The notes: generated by a model not told the origin, from the sequence alone. 64,000 nt of DNA from Pseudalkalibacillus hwajinpoensis (GCF_039851965.1 NZ_CP156674.1:3286001-3350000); one strand, 5' to 3'; numbered from the stretch's first letter, positions 8,955 through 16,657 are shown. Program-made: numbers and translations.

Positions 8955-8984
8955 TTGCTTATAGATGGATAAATAAAGTAGAAT
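8955..8984 (+). promoter_or_regulatory. candidate sigma-A promoter for the 28-aa ORF
   Basis: TTGCTT (8955-8960), an 18-nt spacer and TAGAAT (8979-8984) lie 40 nt before the ATG at 9026. Confidence 0.4.
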
Positions 8985-9025
8985 GAATGTGGATGATCAT
9001 AAATATAACCCTGAAGGAGATTTAT

Positions 9026-9112
9026 ATGAATAGCAAAAAGCAAGCGATCTTTATATACATTCCTAAGTCCAAAGTCGATGAAGTAAAGAATAACATGAAG
9101 AAAAATGATTGA
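9026..9112 (+). CDS. 28-residue small protein
   Basis: ATG 9026 follows GAAGGAGA by 5 nt and opens a 28-codon frame beginning MNSKKQAIFIYIPKSK and ending in a lysine- and asparagine-rich tail (net basic). A candidate promoter lies upstream and a strong terminator starts 9 nt after the stop, so it is a complete transcription unit. A short beta-like core (AIFIYI) is followed by a charged helix-like segment. I do not recognise it. It could be a structured small protein or the marker of a small RNA. Confidence 0.55.
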   Translation: MNSKKQAIFIYIPKSKVDEVKNNMKKND

Positions 9113-9121
9113 AGAAAAATG

Positions 9122-9157
9122 AAAAATCAGCCGGGCATTGTGCCCGGCTGATTTTTT
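9122..9157. terminator. bidirectional intrinsic terminator
   Basis: AAAAATCAGCCGGGCA and TGCCCGGCTGATTTTT flank a 3-nt loop. A-run and T-run on both sides let it end both the 28-aa gene (plus) and the micropeptide unit (minus). Confidence 0.92.
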
Positions 9158-9203
9158 GAAATATAAATATGGAAAAGATCTATATCGTTGATGCTGTCTG
9201 CTA

Positions 9204-9272
9204 TTAAATAAATGAAATAATTGCAGCGATTACGGCAATTGCGCCAATAATCATTAGGATTGTACGTACCAT
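9204..9272 (-). CDS. single-helix micropeptide A, 22 aa
   Basis: ATG 9272 follows AAGGAGG by 7 nt, an ideal ribosome site. The peptide is Met-Val-Arg-Thr followed by a continuous hydrophobic helix (ILMIIGAIAVIAAIISFI). It aligns residue for residue with micropeptide B at 9348-9419: basic residue at position 3, Leu6, Ile8, Gly10, Ala16, Ser20. It is therefore one of a tandem pair of paralogues and is predicted to lie in the membrane. Whether it is a regulator of a membrane complex, a stress peptide or a type I toxin-like peptide cannot be told. It probably shares the sigma-B transcript of B and ends at the terminator 9122-9157. Confidence 0.65.
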   Translation of the reverse strand: MVRTILMIIGAIAVIAAIISFI

Positions 9273-9347
9273 TTCTATTCCTCCTTGATTTAGTCATTAT
9301 AATTGCTTGATTCATAACGATAATTTTTGTTGTTTTTTTGTTGTTTT

Positions 9348-9419
9348 CTAGAATAACGCGCTAACAACAAATGCAACTACGACTACAATACCAACAATAA
9401 CGAGTACTTGTTTCAACAT
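9348..9419 (-). CDS. single-helix micropeptide B, 23 aa
   Basis: ATG 9419 follows AAAGGAGG by 8 nt. The peptide opens MLKQ and continues as a valine-rich membrane helix (VLVIVGIVVVVAFVVSALF). It is a paralogue of micropeptide A, 75 nt downstream. A full-consensus sigma-B promoter stands 47 nt upstream of the start codon. Coding status rests on the two independent strong ribosome sites, the shared residue pattern and the promoter. No family was recognised. Confidence 0.65.
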   Translation of the reverse strand: MLKQVLVIVGIVVVVAFVVSALF

Positions 9420-9465
9420 AATGACTTCCTCCTTTAATATAGCAATATCCTTTGCTACTACTGAT

Positions 9466-9494
9466 ATACCCTTTTCATTTTTTATATCAAACCT
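9466..9494 (-). promoter_or_regulatory. sigma-B type promoter for the micropeptide pair
   Basis: On the minus strand AGGTTTGA (9494-9487) is followed after 15 nt by GGGTAT (9471-9466). This fits the B. subtilis sigma-B consensus RGGXTTRA-N12-15-GGGWAW at every fixed position. It lies just upstream of the micropeptide B ribosome site, pointing to general-stress control. Confidence 0.7.
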
Positions 9495-9579
9495 TTTTTA
9501 TAAATATAGGTAAAAATAACTACTGATCGAGTGAATTTAGTTTACTACCATATTAAATGTTTTTATTATGTATCAATTG

Positions 9580-9595
9580 TTCGTATTTATACGAA
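9580..9595. other. 16-nt palindrome TTCGTATTTATACGAA
   Basis: Perfect 7-bp arms with a 2-nt centre, in the gap between the terminator at 9606-9632 and the sigma-B promoter. No regulator is recognised; it may be an operator. Confidence 0.3.
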
Positions 9596-9605
9596 GAAGA
9601 GCGTT

Positions 9606-9632
9606 AAAAAAAGAGCCTCCAGCAGGAGACTC
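9606..9632 (-). terminator. intrinsic terminator after the 62-aa gene
   Basis: GAGTCTCC and GGAGGCTC (minus strand, one wobble pair) form the stem, followed by a run of seven T. Confidence 0.8.
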
Positions 9633-9645
9633 CTTGACTTATTTA

Positions 9646-9834
9646 TTATTGCTTAGGATTTACTTTCATCCGTTCTTGTTGAAAGAATTCTTTTAATTCC
9701 GGGTTGAGATACTCCGGCTCCTTGTCATTTAAATTCAGTCTAATCAGCTTGCCTTCAAGGTAATCCATAATTCCAATGACTGTCCCGTCTGCAAGCTGTT
9801 TCTGAAAGATGGTTTCATAACGAATGCTGCTCAT
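9646..9834 (-). CDS. hypothetical protein, 62 aa
   Basis: ATG 9834 follows AGGAGGG by 5 nt. The soluble protein begins MSSIRYETIFQKQLADGTVIG; the first half reads like a small beta-sheet with DGTVIGIMDYLEGKLIRL, and the rest is charged and proline-containing (EPEYLNPELKEFF). It has its own terminator and no obvious partner. I do not recognise the family; the length, ribosome site and composition support a real gene. Confidence 0.65.
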   Translation of the reverse strand: MSSIRYETIFQKQLADGTVIGIMDYLEGKLIRLNLNDKEPEYLNPELKEFFQQERMKVNPKQ

Positions 9835-9957
9835 CGGAGCCCTCCTGTTGCGCGTTTTTTTCTACTATAGCACGTTTGGAGATCAAAAAAGCCACGTTAA
9901 ACTTCTCTTAAATGAACTGTAATCAAAGCGCAACAATGCTTAACAGGGTGACATAAG

Positions 9958-12135
9958 TTAACGAGTGGAAACAGGCTTATGTGAGATGATCATAGGCAGG
10001 TTACACAGTGGGCACTGTTTCTCTTTAGGTTCTCCTTGATCCGTTATTTTCATCCATCCTTTGCAGAATTCTCCCGTACATACCCATGCTTTCACTGTTT
10101 TGCCTTCTTGTTTAACGACTTTCTTAAAGGCATCTGTTAAAAAACGCGAGACAGGTGTTTGTTTGCCAAGATGTTTTTCAGGTGAACTAATGTAAAGTTC
10201 TTCTTTTGCTCTTGTAATGGCCACGTAACAAAGCCTGCGTTCTTCTTCTAAGTCTGCGATGGGATTTTTCATATACAATTGTTTATGAGATGTTTCTTTA
10301 TCTTTCATCGTACTCAGTGCAGAAACGTGCGGAAGAATGGTTTCTGATGCACCAATCACATAAACAATCGGAAACTCCAACCCCTTGGCCTGATGAATAG
10401 AAAGGAGTGAAATTGCGTTAGGTGTCCCCGTTTTTTTCTTATGTTCATTAAAACGCTGAATAATGCGATCAACGTAAGCCAGAAATTCAGGAATCGTTTC
10501 AAAACGAGAGCTGGAAAATTCTAGCTCATCCATCATTTCTTTCAGTGTTGTTTTGTGAACAGTTAATGCTTCATCGTTTGCGTTGTCTAAATGCTTCATA
10601 TAATCATCACGAAGAAGCTGTATGGCTTTTTGCGGCTGATGTCGACTAGCTTCTTTGACTAATTCCATCCGACGATCAATTGACTTTTTCTGAAAATCAC
10701 GCAAGGTTTTCCAGGTTTTTAAATGAGTAAGTGGAAATTCAGACGGTTCTACAAAATTCTCCATTTCGATGTGGCGCATTCCTGCTTCCTGGTTAATGAA
10801 CAATGAAGGAAGAATCGCTGCTGTTGCATCAAGATTCTGATGTTCATAAGCAAGACGAAGATGGTCCATCATTCCTTTAATAACAGACTGTTCGTAGAAA
10901 ACCTGCTTCATTCCCTGTGCATTGAAAGGAATATCCTGTTCAATAAGCTGTTCAAAGATCGCTCTCGCATTTGTATATGTCCTCGTGAGGATTGCGATAT
11001 CTTTCCAGTTCCGCTGCTGCTCACGAATATGAGTCAGAATATGACCTGCCTCATCCTCAGTCGTTGCTGGACGAAGATAGTAAGGCTGTTCCCCATCTTT
11101 ATCTGTCGCATTCATAATCTTTGCGCGACGATAAGTGTTGTGTTTAATCACGTGATTCCCAAGCCCGACGATTGGTGGGGCAGATCGATAGTTAGTATCA
11201 AGTGTGACGACCGCCGCATCAGGATAGGTTTTATCAAACTCAAGGATAATGGAGCTGTTGGCTCCATTGAAAGAATAAATAACCTGATCATCATCCCCTA
11301 CAACGAACAGGTTGTTTTGTGGGGCTGCAATTTGTTTGATTAATTCGTATTGGATCGGATTCGTATCCTGAAACTCATCTACAAGTACATATTGAAATCG
11401 ATTTTGCATTTTGGCTAGAAGCTCCGGATTATGTAAGAATTCACGGTAGGTGAAGACGAGGATGTCATCAAAATCCATATAGCGGTTTAATGTTTTCCAT
11501 TTTTCATACTCAGAATAAGCAGCTTTTAATTCATTTGTTTCTTTGCTTTCTGGAACATCATTAGGATCCATCATCTTGACTTTGCAAGATGAGATTGATG
11601 AAAGCATGATCTCTGGAAGAGATGCTTCTGGACTTTTCATTTTCTTAAGAATATTCTTCATGATAATTTGCTTGTGACGTTCGCTGTTAAGAATCTTCTG
11701 GTTGTACCCAAGACTTCTTAATAACTTAAGGAAGATCGAGTGAAACGTACCGGCTGTTAATTTTCTGGCATCTTGCGTCGATACACCTGGGAGCAAGCTA
11801 ATACGCTCGCGCATTTCTTCAGAAGCCTTTCGGGTAAACGTTATTAGTAAAATGTTTGCCGGGTTTTTTTCGTTCACTGTTATCAGAAAGGCGGTTCGCG
11901 CTGTAAGAACGGATGTCTTCCCGCTACCGGCACCGGCTATTGTTAATAGTGGTCCTTCTGTATGCTGGACTGCTTTTGTCTGTCTTTGGTTTAAACGAAT
12001 TCCCTTTTCCTCAAGCGCATTAAAAAAAGCTTGCTCATCATTATTTTGAAATGTTTGCGCAGCTTTTAAAGGTGTTAAAGGGGCAGAGAGGTCGGATTCA
12101 GTCACCCCATGATGAGGCGTTTTTGTAAAATTCAT
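9958..12135 (-). CDS. UvrD/PcrA-superfamily ATP-dependent DNA helicase (YjcD-like)
   Basis: Superfamily 1A helicase of 725 aa. It shows NQRQTKAVQHTEGPLL (Q-motif region), Walker A GAGSGKT (about residue 70), Walker B VLVDEFQDTNPIQY, motif III DDDQVIYSFNGA, motif IV NYRSAPPI, motif V HQAKGLEFPIVYV and motif VI CYVAITRAKEEL. The last 35 residues hold a Cys-rich zinc-ribbon-like module (CTGEFCKGW...CPLCN) seen in YjcD-type proteins rather than PcrA. The likely role is DNA repair or replication-fork processing. ATG 12135 is favoured over GTG 12144 because AGGTGA overlaps the GTG and lies 5 nt before the ATG. It stands alone, divergent from the small operon at 12279. Confidence 0.9.
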   Translation of the reverse strand: MNFTKTPHHGVTESDLSAPLTPLKAAQTFQNNDEQAFFNALEEKGIRLNQRQTKAVQHTEGPLLTIAGAGSGKTSVLTARTAFLITVNEKNPANILLITFTRKASEEMRERISLLPGVSTQDARKLTAGTFHSIFLKLLRSLGYNQKILNSERHKQIIMKNILKKMKSPEASLPEIMLSSISSCKVKMMDPNDVPESKETNELKAAYSEYEKWKTLNRYMDFDDILVFTYREFLHNPELLAKMQNRFQYVLVDEFQDTNPIQYELIKQIAAPQNNLFVVGDDDQVIYSFNGANSSIILEFDKTYPDAAVVTLDTNYRSAPPIVGLGNHVIKHNTYRRAKIMNATDKDGEQPYYLRPATTEDEAGHILTHIREQQRNWKDIAILTRTYTNARAIFEQLIEQDIPFNAQGMKQVFYEQSVIKGMMDHLRLAYEHQNLDATAAILPSLFINQEAGMRHIEMENFVEPSEFPLTHLKTWKTLRDFQKKSIDRRMELVKEASRHQPQKAIQLLRDDYMKHLDNANDEALTVHKTTLKEMMDELEFSSSRFETIPEFLAYVDRIIQRFNEHKKKTGTPNAISLLSIHQAKGLEFPIVYVIGASETILPHVSALSTMKDKETSHKQLYMKNPIADLEEERRLCYVAITRAKEELYISSPEKHLGKQTPVSRFLTDAFKKVVKQEGKTVKAWVCTGEFCKGWMKITDQGEPKEKQCPLCNLPMIISHKPVSTR

Positions 12136-12213
12136 GATCATCACCTGAACTATCTTTATAGATTCATCCCTTCATTTTACCACAAATCGATGACTTTTCG
12201 CCTAACAAGAAAA

Positions 12214-12239
12214 GATTAATATGTGATTGAAACGGGTAA
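12214..12239 (+). promoter_or_regulatory. sigma-B-like promoter for the 12279-12863 operon
   Basis: GATTAA (12214-12219), a 14-nt spacer and GGGTAA (12234-12239) match the sigma-B pattern GTTTAA-N12-15-GGGWAW with one mismatch in the -35. It lies 40 nt before the first ATG. Confidence 0.5.
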
Positions 12240-12278
12240 TGTCACAAACAGGATAGGTAAATTTAGGAGGTACAGACA

Positions 12279-12503
12279 ATGGAGAAATTCATTCTAGTTA
12301 TTGTAGATCACGATAAGAAGCAATTTCACGTCGAAGCTGAAGCAACAGAGGAATTAAATTATGAAGAACGTGTTCAAGAGGCGAAAGATAACGGACGAGA
12401 TGTAGGTGCATTTCGCTCTCGTCTAGACACAGTTGAAAAGACAATCGATGCGGCAGGGCACGAATATAAAGGGTATAGTCACTCAGAAGTTAGTCCTGTT
12501 TAA
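12279..12503 (+). CDS. hypothetical small protein, 74 aa
   Basis: ATG 12279 follows TAGGAGG by 8 nt. The acidic soluble protein begins MEKFILVIVDHDKKQFHVE, a beta-hairpin-like start, followed by a charged helical middle (EERVQEAKDNGRDVGAF). It is the first gene of a two-gene unit with 12525, which starts 22 nt after its stop, behind a sigma-B-like promoter. Not recognised; perhaps a general-stress protein. Confidence 0.7.
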   Translation: MEKFILVIVDHDKKQFHVEAEATEELNYEERVQEAKDNGRDVGAFRSRLDTVEKTIDAAGHEYKGYSHSEVSPV

Positions 12504-12524
12504 TATCCATGGAGGTGAAAAACA

Positions 12525-12863
12525 ATGGTACGAGAAACGTATTATGTAACACCTAAAGGTGAGCTTCACGAAACGAATATTGATAGCCAACTGAATTCTT
12601 TTGAAATAAAGGCTAACCGGGAAGAGCTTATACAGGTTGAACGGGTCATTGAGAAGCTAAGATCACAGAAATATGTACAACAGAATGACTTCTTCTCAGT
12701 GAATCACTATAAAGAAAAAGAAGTGGATAGCCATCGTAACTGGACAGATGAAGCTATTTACGATTTGTATCGAATCGTACATCAATTAGGCACTCCTGAA
12801 ACAAAGCAAAAAATTGAGGAAATGGGCGTTCTGTCTGCACTCAATCATAATACAAAAAAATAG
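12525..12863 (+). CDS. hypothetical protein, paralogue of 29308-29610, 112 aa
   Basis: ATG 12525 follows GGAGGTG by 7 nt. The protein aligns end to end with the 100-aa product at 29308: both have YYV near the N-terminus, SFEI/HFEI about 20 residues later, an HYKE/YHED motif, then IYDLYRIVHQLGTPETK against LKQIYTLIHKLGSEKTK, and end in the E-x-M-x-[VI]-L pattern. This defines a small Bacillaceae family of unknown function. It is co-transcribed with 12279 and closed by a strong terminator. Confidence 0.75.
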   Translation: MVRETYYVTPKGELHETNIDSQLNSFEIKANREELIQVERVIEKLRSQKYVQQNDFFSVNHYKEKEVDSHRNWTDEAIYDLYRIVHQLGTPETKQKIEEMGVLSALNHNTKK

Positions 12864-12885
12864 AGGCCACGGCCTCTATTTTTTT
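12854..12885 (+). terminator. intrinsic terminator
   Basis: AAAATAGAGGCC and GGCCTCTATTTT flank a 2-nt centre and run into T. The stem begins inside the last codons of the 112-aa gene. Confidence 0.9.
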
Positions 12886-12972
12886 GTGTTTAACTCCGCA
12901 CTTGCCCTTCCTAAATAAAAGCACATACATATTGTAATAATGTAGTTAAAGAATGAATAGAGGGGGATAAAG

Positions 12973-13113
12973 ATGAGCGGAGGATATGGTAAAGGCTTTG
13001 CGTTAATTGTTGTCCTGTTTATCTTATTGATTATTGTTGGAGCGGGCGCACTTGGTGGATATGGCCAGGGCCCAGGAAATGTTGGCGGCGCTAACTACAA
13101 CCCTTATTGCTAG
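12973..13113 (+). CDS. YjcZ-family sporulation peptide, 46 aa
   Basis: The ORF opens MSGGYGKGFALIVVLFILL, then a glycine/asparagine-rich tail ending PYC. A GGYG start followed by FALIVVLFILLIIVG is the hallmark of YjcZ-type single-span peptides, abundant in spore formers and made during sporulation. AGGGGG lies 7 nt before ATG 12973. Upstream, CATATTGTA (12928-12936) matches the sigma-K -10 pattern CATANNNTA, but no convincing -35 was found. A hairpin follows the stop. Confidence 0.85.
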   Translation: MSGGYGKGFALIVVLFILLIIVGAGALGGYGQGPGNVGGANYNPYC

Positions 13114-13120
13114 TGAAGGA

Positions 13121-13151
13121 TGAACCGGCCGATGCCGGTTCATTTGTGTTT
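13121..13151 (+). terminator. intrinsic terminator after the YjcZ-type gene
   Basis: TGAACCGGC and GCCGGTTCA flank a 4-nt loop; the following run (TTTGTGTTTT) is imperfect. The 3' arm overlaps the end of the minus-strand pseudogene. Confidence 0.7.
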
Positions 13152-14271
13152 TCGGATTAATACATAAGAAGAGGCGAATCCTTCGAGTATGATAATACAG
13201 GTAAGAAGTGAAGGGAGCTGGAGGAGGCTGTACAGGATAGCTTGGATGAGCAATAAGACTAATACCATATAATTGCTGGTTAAAGTTGGACCACCTCGTT
13301 GAAGAGGAGGGAGAAACGTTTCTCGAATCAGCTCTTTTCGTAATACATAAATGTGACTTTTTGTAAGCCAGAGAAATAAAGGAACAGTAATAAAAAGGAA
13401 GAATGATTCTTTAAAGTAAAAACTGAAATATAGCCCCTATACAGACTAATCCCATATAAATCCAAAAGTAATTCCCTTTTCGGATAAATGTTCGCATATA
13501 GATGAATTCAATTGGATGCCTCACGGGGATCCATTTAATGATCCACGTTAAGTAGGGTCTTGGCTTTAGTTTATTTCTTAGTGATGGGATACCGATAAAT
13601 TGGTTTGCAAATTGTTCGAAAGCAGCAGTTTGTGAAGCTTCAAGCTCGATTAGCTTTGTAAAGCGAAGTCTTTATCTTTTTTGATAAAGAAACATGAGGT
13701 ATGAAACGAACAAGAACATCAACAAAGCTGCTGTAAAATAATCCTCATTTAGAATAGAAATCAAAATAAAATAAGACCCGATAAAGATTAAAATTCGTAT
13801 GAATCGAAATGGAGATTGATAAGAGAGGAATAGCCCGAAAAGAGACAGTATGCTAAGTATACCTACTAAGATCGCTACGAATGTAAGCTGACCCTGTGAA
13901 TATCCAGACATCAGTGGCAAACAAATGAGATAAGCCAGTGCAATCAATGGTAATGAACGGAGCAGCGAAATAAAATAGCTTCGAATAATATTTGGCTTTA
14001 AGCGAGCTTCAAAAGGTGTGAGGAAAACGACATCAGGAGCTAAAAGGAAAAGCTTAACTCCCTGTAGACTGATTGCGGCGCTCAACTACTGCGATTAAAA
14101 TTGGAATAGGCGTTATAGCTGGCAACCAATTGAGTAGTTGATTGTAGTAGGCACTCCCAAAGGTAGCGGCATTAAAAGGGCAATGACAAATCGACCTTTT
14201 AGTATATAGGTTATATAAAAGAGGCGATGTCTGGCATAGATGGAAAACCGTTCATTCCATAGATCTTTCAA
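13140..14271 (-). pseudogene. ythQ: decayed EcsB/YthQ-type ABC transporter permease
   Basis: From TTG 14271 (AGGAG 8 nt upstream) the frame begins MKDLWNERFSIYARHRLFYI and can be followed to the stop at 13140, about 377 codons, but only by changing frame. It shifts near 14160-14190 (resuming as AATFGSAYYNQLLNWLPAI), shifts near 14070 (resuming GVKLFLLAPDVVFLTPFEAR), meets an in-frame TAA at 13672 (then KLIELEASQTAAFEQFANQF), and shifts near 13430 (resuming YFSFYFKESFFLF). The motifs match the EcsB/YthQ membrane subunit. The partner ATPase ythP, expected upstream, is absent. Several independent lesions in one gene argue against a sequencing error. Confidence 0.75.
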
Positions 14272-14422
14272 AGACTTAGCTCCTATCATTTAAAATAAAG
14301 CAAGTTATAGACTTTGTTGTAGTAAAAAAGACTTAAAATCCCCCTGGTTAGTTTGACACCTTGCCTAGGAAGGTAAGAGTGTACTATACCGCACTTTTAC
14401 TATACTAAAAAGGATGATTACC

Positions 14423-14950
14423 GTGAAGAAATACATAAATGCAATCATGATAATTGGCATGTTAAGCGTAACGGCGGGTTGTGGAGCAGAGTTGTCAAAG
14501 GTAGCAGAAAATCATTCTAATATTTCTTTATTCTCGATCGAAAATAAAGCCGAAGCGAAAACAATCGCAGTCGAGAAGCTAGAAGTTGAGAAGCTTTCTG
14601 ATGAATTTATTAATCGCATCGTTCAAGACACGGACGATCAGTATCAGGTGAAAAACTTTTCTTCTGAAGAAGAAATTAACAATCACCTGAGAGAAGTTGC
14701 TTCTGAAGATCTGGCAAAAAAGATTACAACTTCTTATTTTGAAGAGCGGGACGGTGCGCTCTATATTGTTCCAACTGAGCTGTTTCCATGGATGAATTCT
14801 GATAACCCATATGAGCTTACTCAGCTTAACGAATATGAATATCAGCTAGTTCAATCAAATCAATCTGATCTCTATGGTTCATACACGATCGAAATTAAAT
14901 TCCTGTATGAAGATAACCACTGGATTATTAAAAACTTTACGATCAAATAA
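14423..14950 (+). CDS. predicted lipoprotein, 175 aa
   Basis: The start is GTG 14423, 8 nt after AAAGGA; an earlier in-frame ATG at 14414 overlaps the ribosome site. The N-terminus is a lipoprotein signal: MKKYINA, a hydrophobic core, and lipobox VTAGC with Cys about 20. The mature part is acidic, with a helical linker and a C-terminal beta-rich domain (YTIEIKFLYEDNHWIIKNFTIK) of the kind in small secreted accessory proteins. No family was recognised. It has its own terminator and lies next to the ythQ remnant. Confidence 0.75.
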   Translation: MKKYINAIMIIGMLSVTAGCGAELSKVAENHSNISLFSIENKAEAKTIAVEKLEVEKLSDEFINRIVQDTDDQYQVKNFSSEEEINNHLREVASEDLAKKITTSYFEERDGALYIVPTELFPWMNSDNPYELTQLNEYEYQLVQSNQSDLYGSYTIEIKFLYEDNHWIIKNFTIK

Positions 14951-14953
14951 AGG

Positions 14954-14986
14954 AAGCGCGCGCGACAATTTGTCCGTGCGCTTTTT
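14954..14986 (+). terminator. intrinsic terminator after the lipoprotein gene
   Basis: AAGCGCGCGCGAC pairs, with one bulge, with GTCCGTGCGCTT, followed by TTT. Confidence 0.75.
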
Positions 14987-15051
14987 GATTTGATTTTGGA
15001 AAGAGTCTTACCAAAAGCAAACTTTAACAGTGTCTTTAATTGAAAGGATGA

Positions 15052-15081
15052 TTGGACAACAATCAATTACTCTTTTACAAT
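15052..15081 (+). promoter_or_regulatory. candidate sigma-A promoter for ytkD
   Basis: TTGGAC (15052-15057), an 18-nt spacer and TACAAT (15076-15081) lie 31 nt before the ytkD start. Confidence 0.5.
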
Positions 15082-15112
15082 AAAGTAAGAAACTAAAGGA
15101 CGAGGTTATAAA

Positions 15113-15586
15113 ATGAGCGAATTTAGGTTTACAGACTATTATAACAACCAAGTGACATATTCTCTTTCAGACCAGCCTTTTTCAAAAGCACCCAAACATG
15201 TTTGGGTAATCTGTTGCTATGAAGGTGAGTGGCTTCTTACTGAACATTCCAGAAGGGGAATTGAATTTCCTGGTGGAAAAGTGGAGGAGGGGGAAACCGC
15301 AGAGAATGCTGCCGTGAGAGAAGTGTTTGAGGAGACCGGCGGTGTTGTGAATGATCTTCAATTTATTGGACAGTACCGAGTCGAAGGAAAAGGCGGTACA
15401 ATCATTAAGAATGTTTACTATGCTGTTATTGAGGAGCTAATTGCAAAGGCAGATTATTTGGAGACAAAAGGTCCTGTGCTTTTAAAACAGCTTCCTGAAA
15501 ACCTTCAAGTTAATGAGCGTTACAGTTTCATGATGAAGGACAAGGTGCTTTCCTATAGTCTCCAACATTTAAAGAAAGTGAAATAG
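15113..15586 (+). CDS. ytkD: Nudix nucleoside triphosphatase YtkD
   Basis: The 157-aa protein has a complete Nudix box at residues 55-77 (GKVEEGE...REVFEETGG, the GX5EX7REUXEEXGU pattern) set in FPGGKVEEG. In B. subtilis YtkD hydrolyses (deoxy)nucleoside triphosphates, including oxidised guanine nucleotides, protecting against mutagenesis. The preceding ICCYEGEWLLTEHSRRGIEFP matches that family. GAGG stands 7 nt before ATG 15113. Single-gene unit with its own promoter and terminator. Confidence 0.9.
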   Translation: MSEFRFTDYYNNQVTYSLSDQPFSKAPKHVWVICCYEGEWLLTEHSRRGIEFPGGKVEEGETAENAAVREVFEETGGVVNDLQFIGQYRVEGKGGTIIKNVYYAVIEELIAKADYLETKGPVLLKQLPENLQVNERYSFMMKDKVLSYSLQHLKKVK

Positions 15587-15620
15587 AAAAAGTCCAGTCT
15601 CCTCGTCCTGGACTTTTTTT
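15587..15620. terminator. bidirectional terminator between ytkD and the CDF gene
   Basis: AAAAAGTCCAG and CTGGACTTTTTTT flank a short loop, between convergent genes. Confidence 0.9.
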
Positions 15621-16478
15621 CTATAGGTTTCGTTTTCCTGGTTCAACGTGAATATTGGTGTTGTGGATATCGTGATCTTTCTCAAGTTTTTCTTCAATTT
15701 TGTCTGTAATCGAATGACCCTCTTCAATATTTAATTCCGGAGCCACTTCAACAACCGCATCGACAATGACGCTGCTCCCCGCCATACGAGCTTTAATATC
15801 CACCAGGGCTTCCACACCTTCAATCGCCTGAATCGTATCTTGAATTTCGTTGAGCTTTTCTTTGTCAAAACCATCGGTAAGCATAAGGGAGGATTCTTTA
15901 AAAATGCCGAATGCGGTCTTACAAATAATAAGCCCAACAATAAATCCGGTCAGAGGATCGAGCCAGTACATATCAAAACGTGCTCCAATAATACCGATAA
16001 ATGCGCCCAGGCTGACCAGGGCGTCTGATAAATTATCTTTTGCTGCGGCCATCAGTCCATGGCTTTTTGTTTTAGTTGCAAGTCTATGATTATAAAAATA
16101 GACAGACCCCATGACGATAACACCGATTAATGCAATCCAGGCTGAATTAAGGGGAGGGGACTCTTTTGGGCCATCCAGTAAAACGGTAGCGGTATGAAAA
16201 AGCACCTGCAGTCCAATTGCCATCATCACAAACGACGCAAAGAGTGAGGAAACTGTTTCTGCTCTGGAATGACCATATGGATGATTGCGATCAGCTGGTT
16301 TAAGGGCGATTTTCATCCCTATTAAGACAGCAATGGAGGCTACGATGTCAGATGCGTTGTTCCAGCCATCCGCAAGCAAAGCTTCTGAACCATAGAGATA
16401 GCCAGCACCGAGCTTGAAAACGGATAGAATTAAATAAGCTGTAATACTGAGCCAGACGCCTCTCAATGCTTCATTCAT
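15621..16478 (-). CDS. cation diffusion facilitator, probably Mn(II) exporter
   Basis: A 285-aa CDF transporter with six predicted helices and a cytosolic C-terminal metal-binding domain ending in HNTNIHVEP. The transport site in TM2 is DGWNNASD, giving Asn-x3-Asp rather than the Asp/His of zinc exporters; TM5 has KDNLSDA (Asp-x3-Asp). The N-D-D-D arrangement is what I recall for manganese CDFs such as MntE and B. subtilis MneP/MneS, so Mn(II) efflux is inferred. HPYGHSRAE is the usual cytoplasmic loop. ATG 16478 (AGGTGA 5 nt upstream) is preferred to GTG 16487. Confidence 0.85.
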   Translation of the reverse strand: MNEALRGVWLSITAYLILSVFKLGAGYLYGSEALLADGWNNASDIVASIAVLIGMKIALKPADRNHPYGHSRAETVSSLFASFVMMAIGLQVLFHTATVLLDGPKESPPLNSAWIALIGVIVMGSVYFYNHRLATKTKSHGLMAAAKDNLSDALVSLGAFIGIIGARFDMYWLDPLTGFIVGLIICKTAFGIFKESSLMLTDGFDKEKLNEIQDTIQAIEGVEALVDIKARMAGSSVIVDAVVEVAPELNIEEGHSITDKIEEKLEKDHDIHNTNIHVEPGKRNL

Positions 16479-16629
16479 TTTCTTCACCTGTTTTCATAAG
16501 TAATTTGTTCTTCTTTATGCTAGCAGATCGAATTCGGGTAGGTCTATAGCAATCATTTTGCCAGTGGCTAGACGTGTAGACATATGTCAGTATTGTAAGC
16601 TCGGGCTAACTAGTTTGCCCATTTGCAAC

Positions 16630-16657
16630 AAAAAAAAGCCTCTCATGATGAGAAGCT
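16630..16657 (-). terminator. intrinsic terminator after ytlD
   Basis: A 10-bp stem (16637-16646 with 16648-16657, one wobble) followed by seven T on the minus strand. The stem starts inside the ytlD stop codon. Confidence 0.8.

Noticed and set aside
9127..9315. A 62-codon minus-strand frame over the micropeptide region
   Set aside because: It has no ribosome site and runs across the strong terminator stem; the shorter 22-codon frame has an ideal ribosome site.
10840..11343. A 167-codon frame antisense to the helicase gene
   Set aside because: It lies wholly within the helicase, which has all superfamily 1 motifs, and has no ribosome site or recognisable domain.
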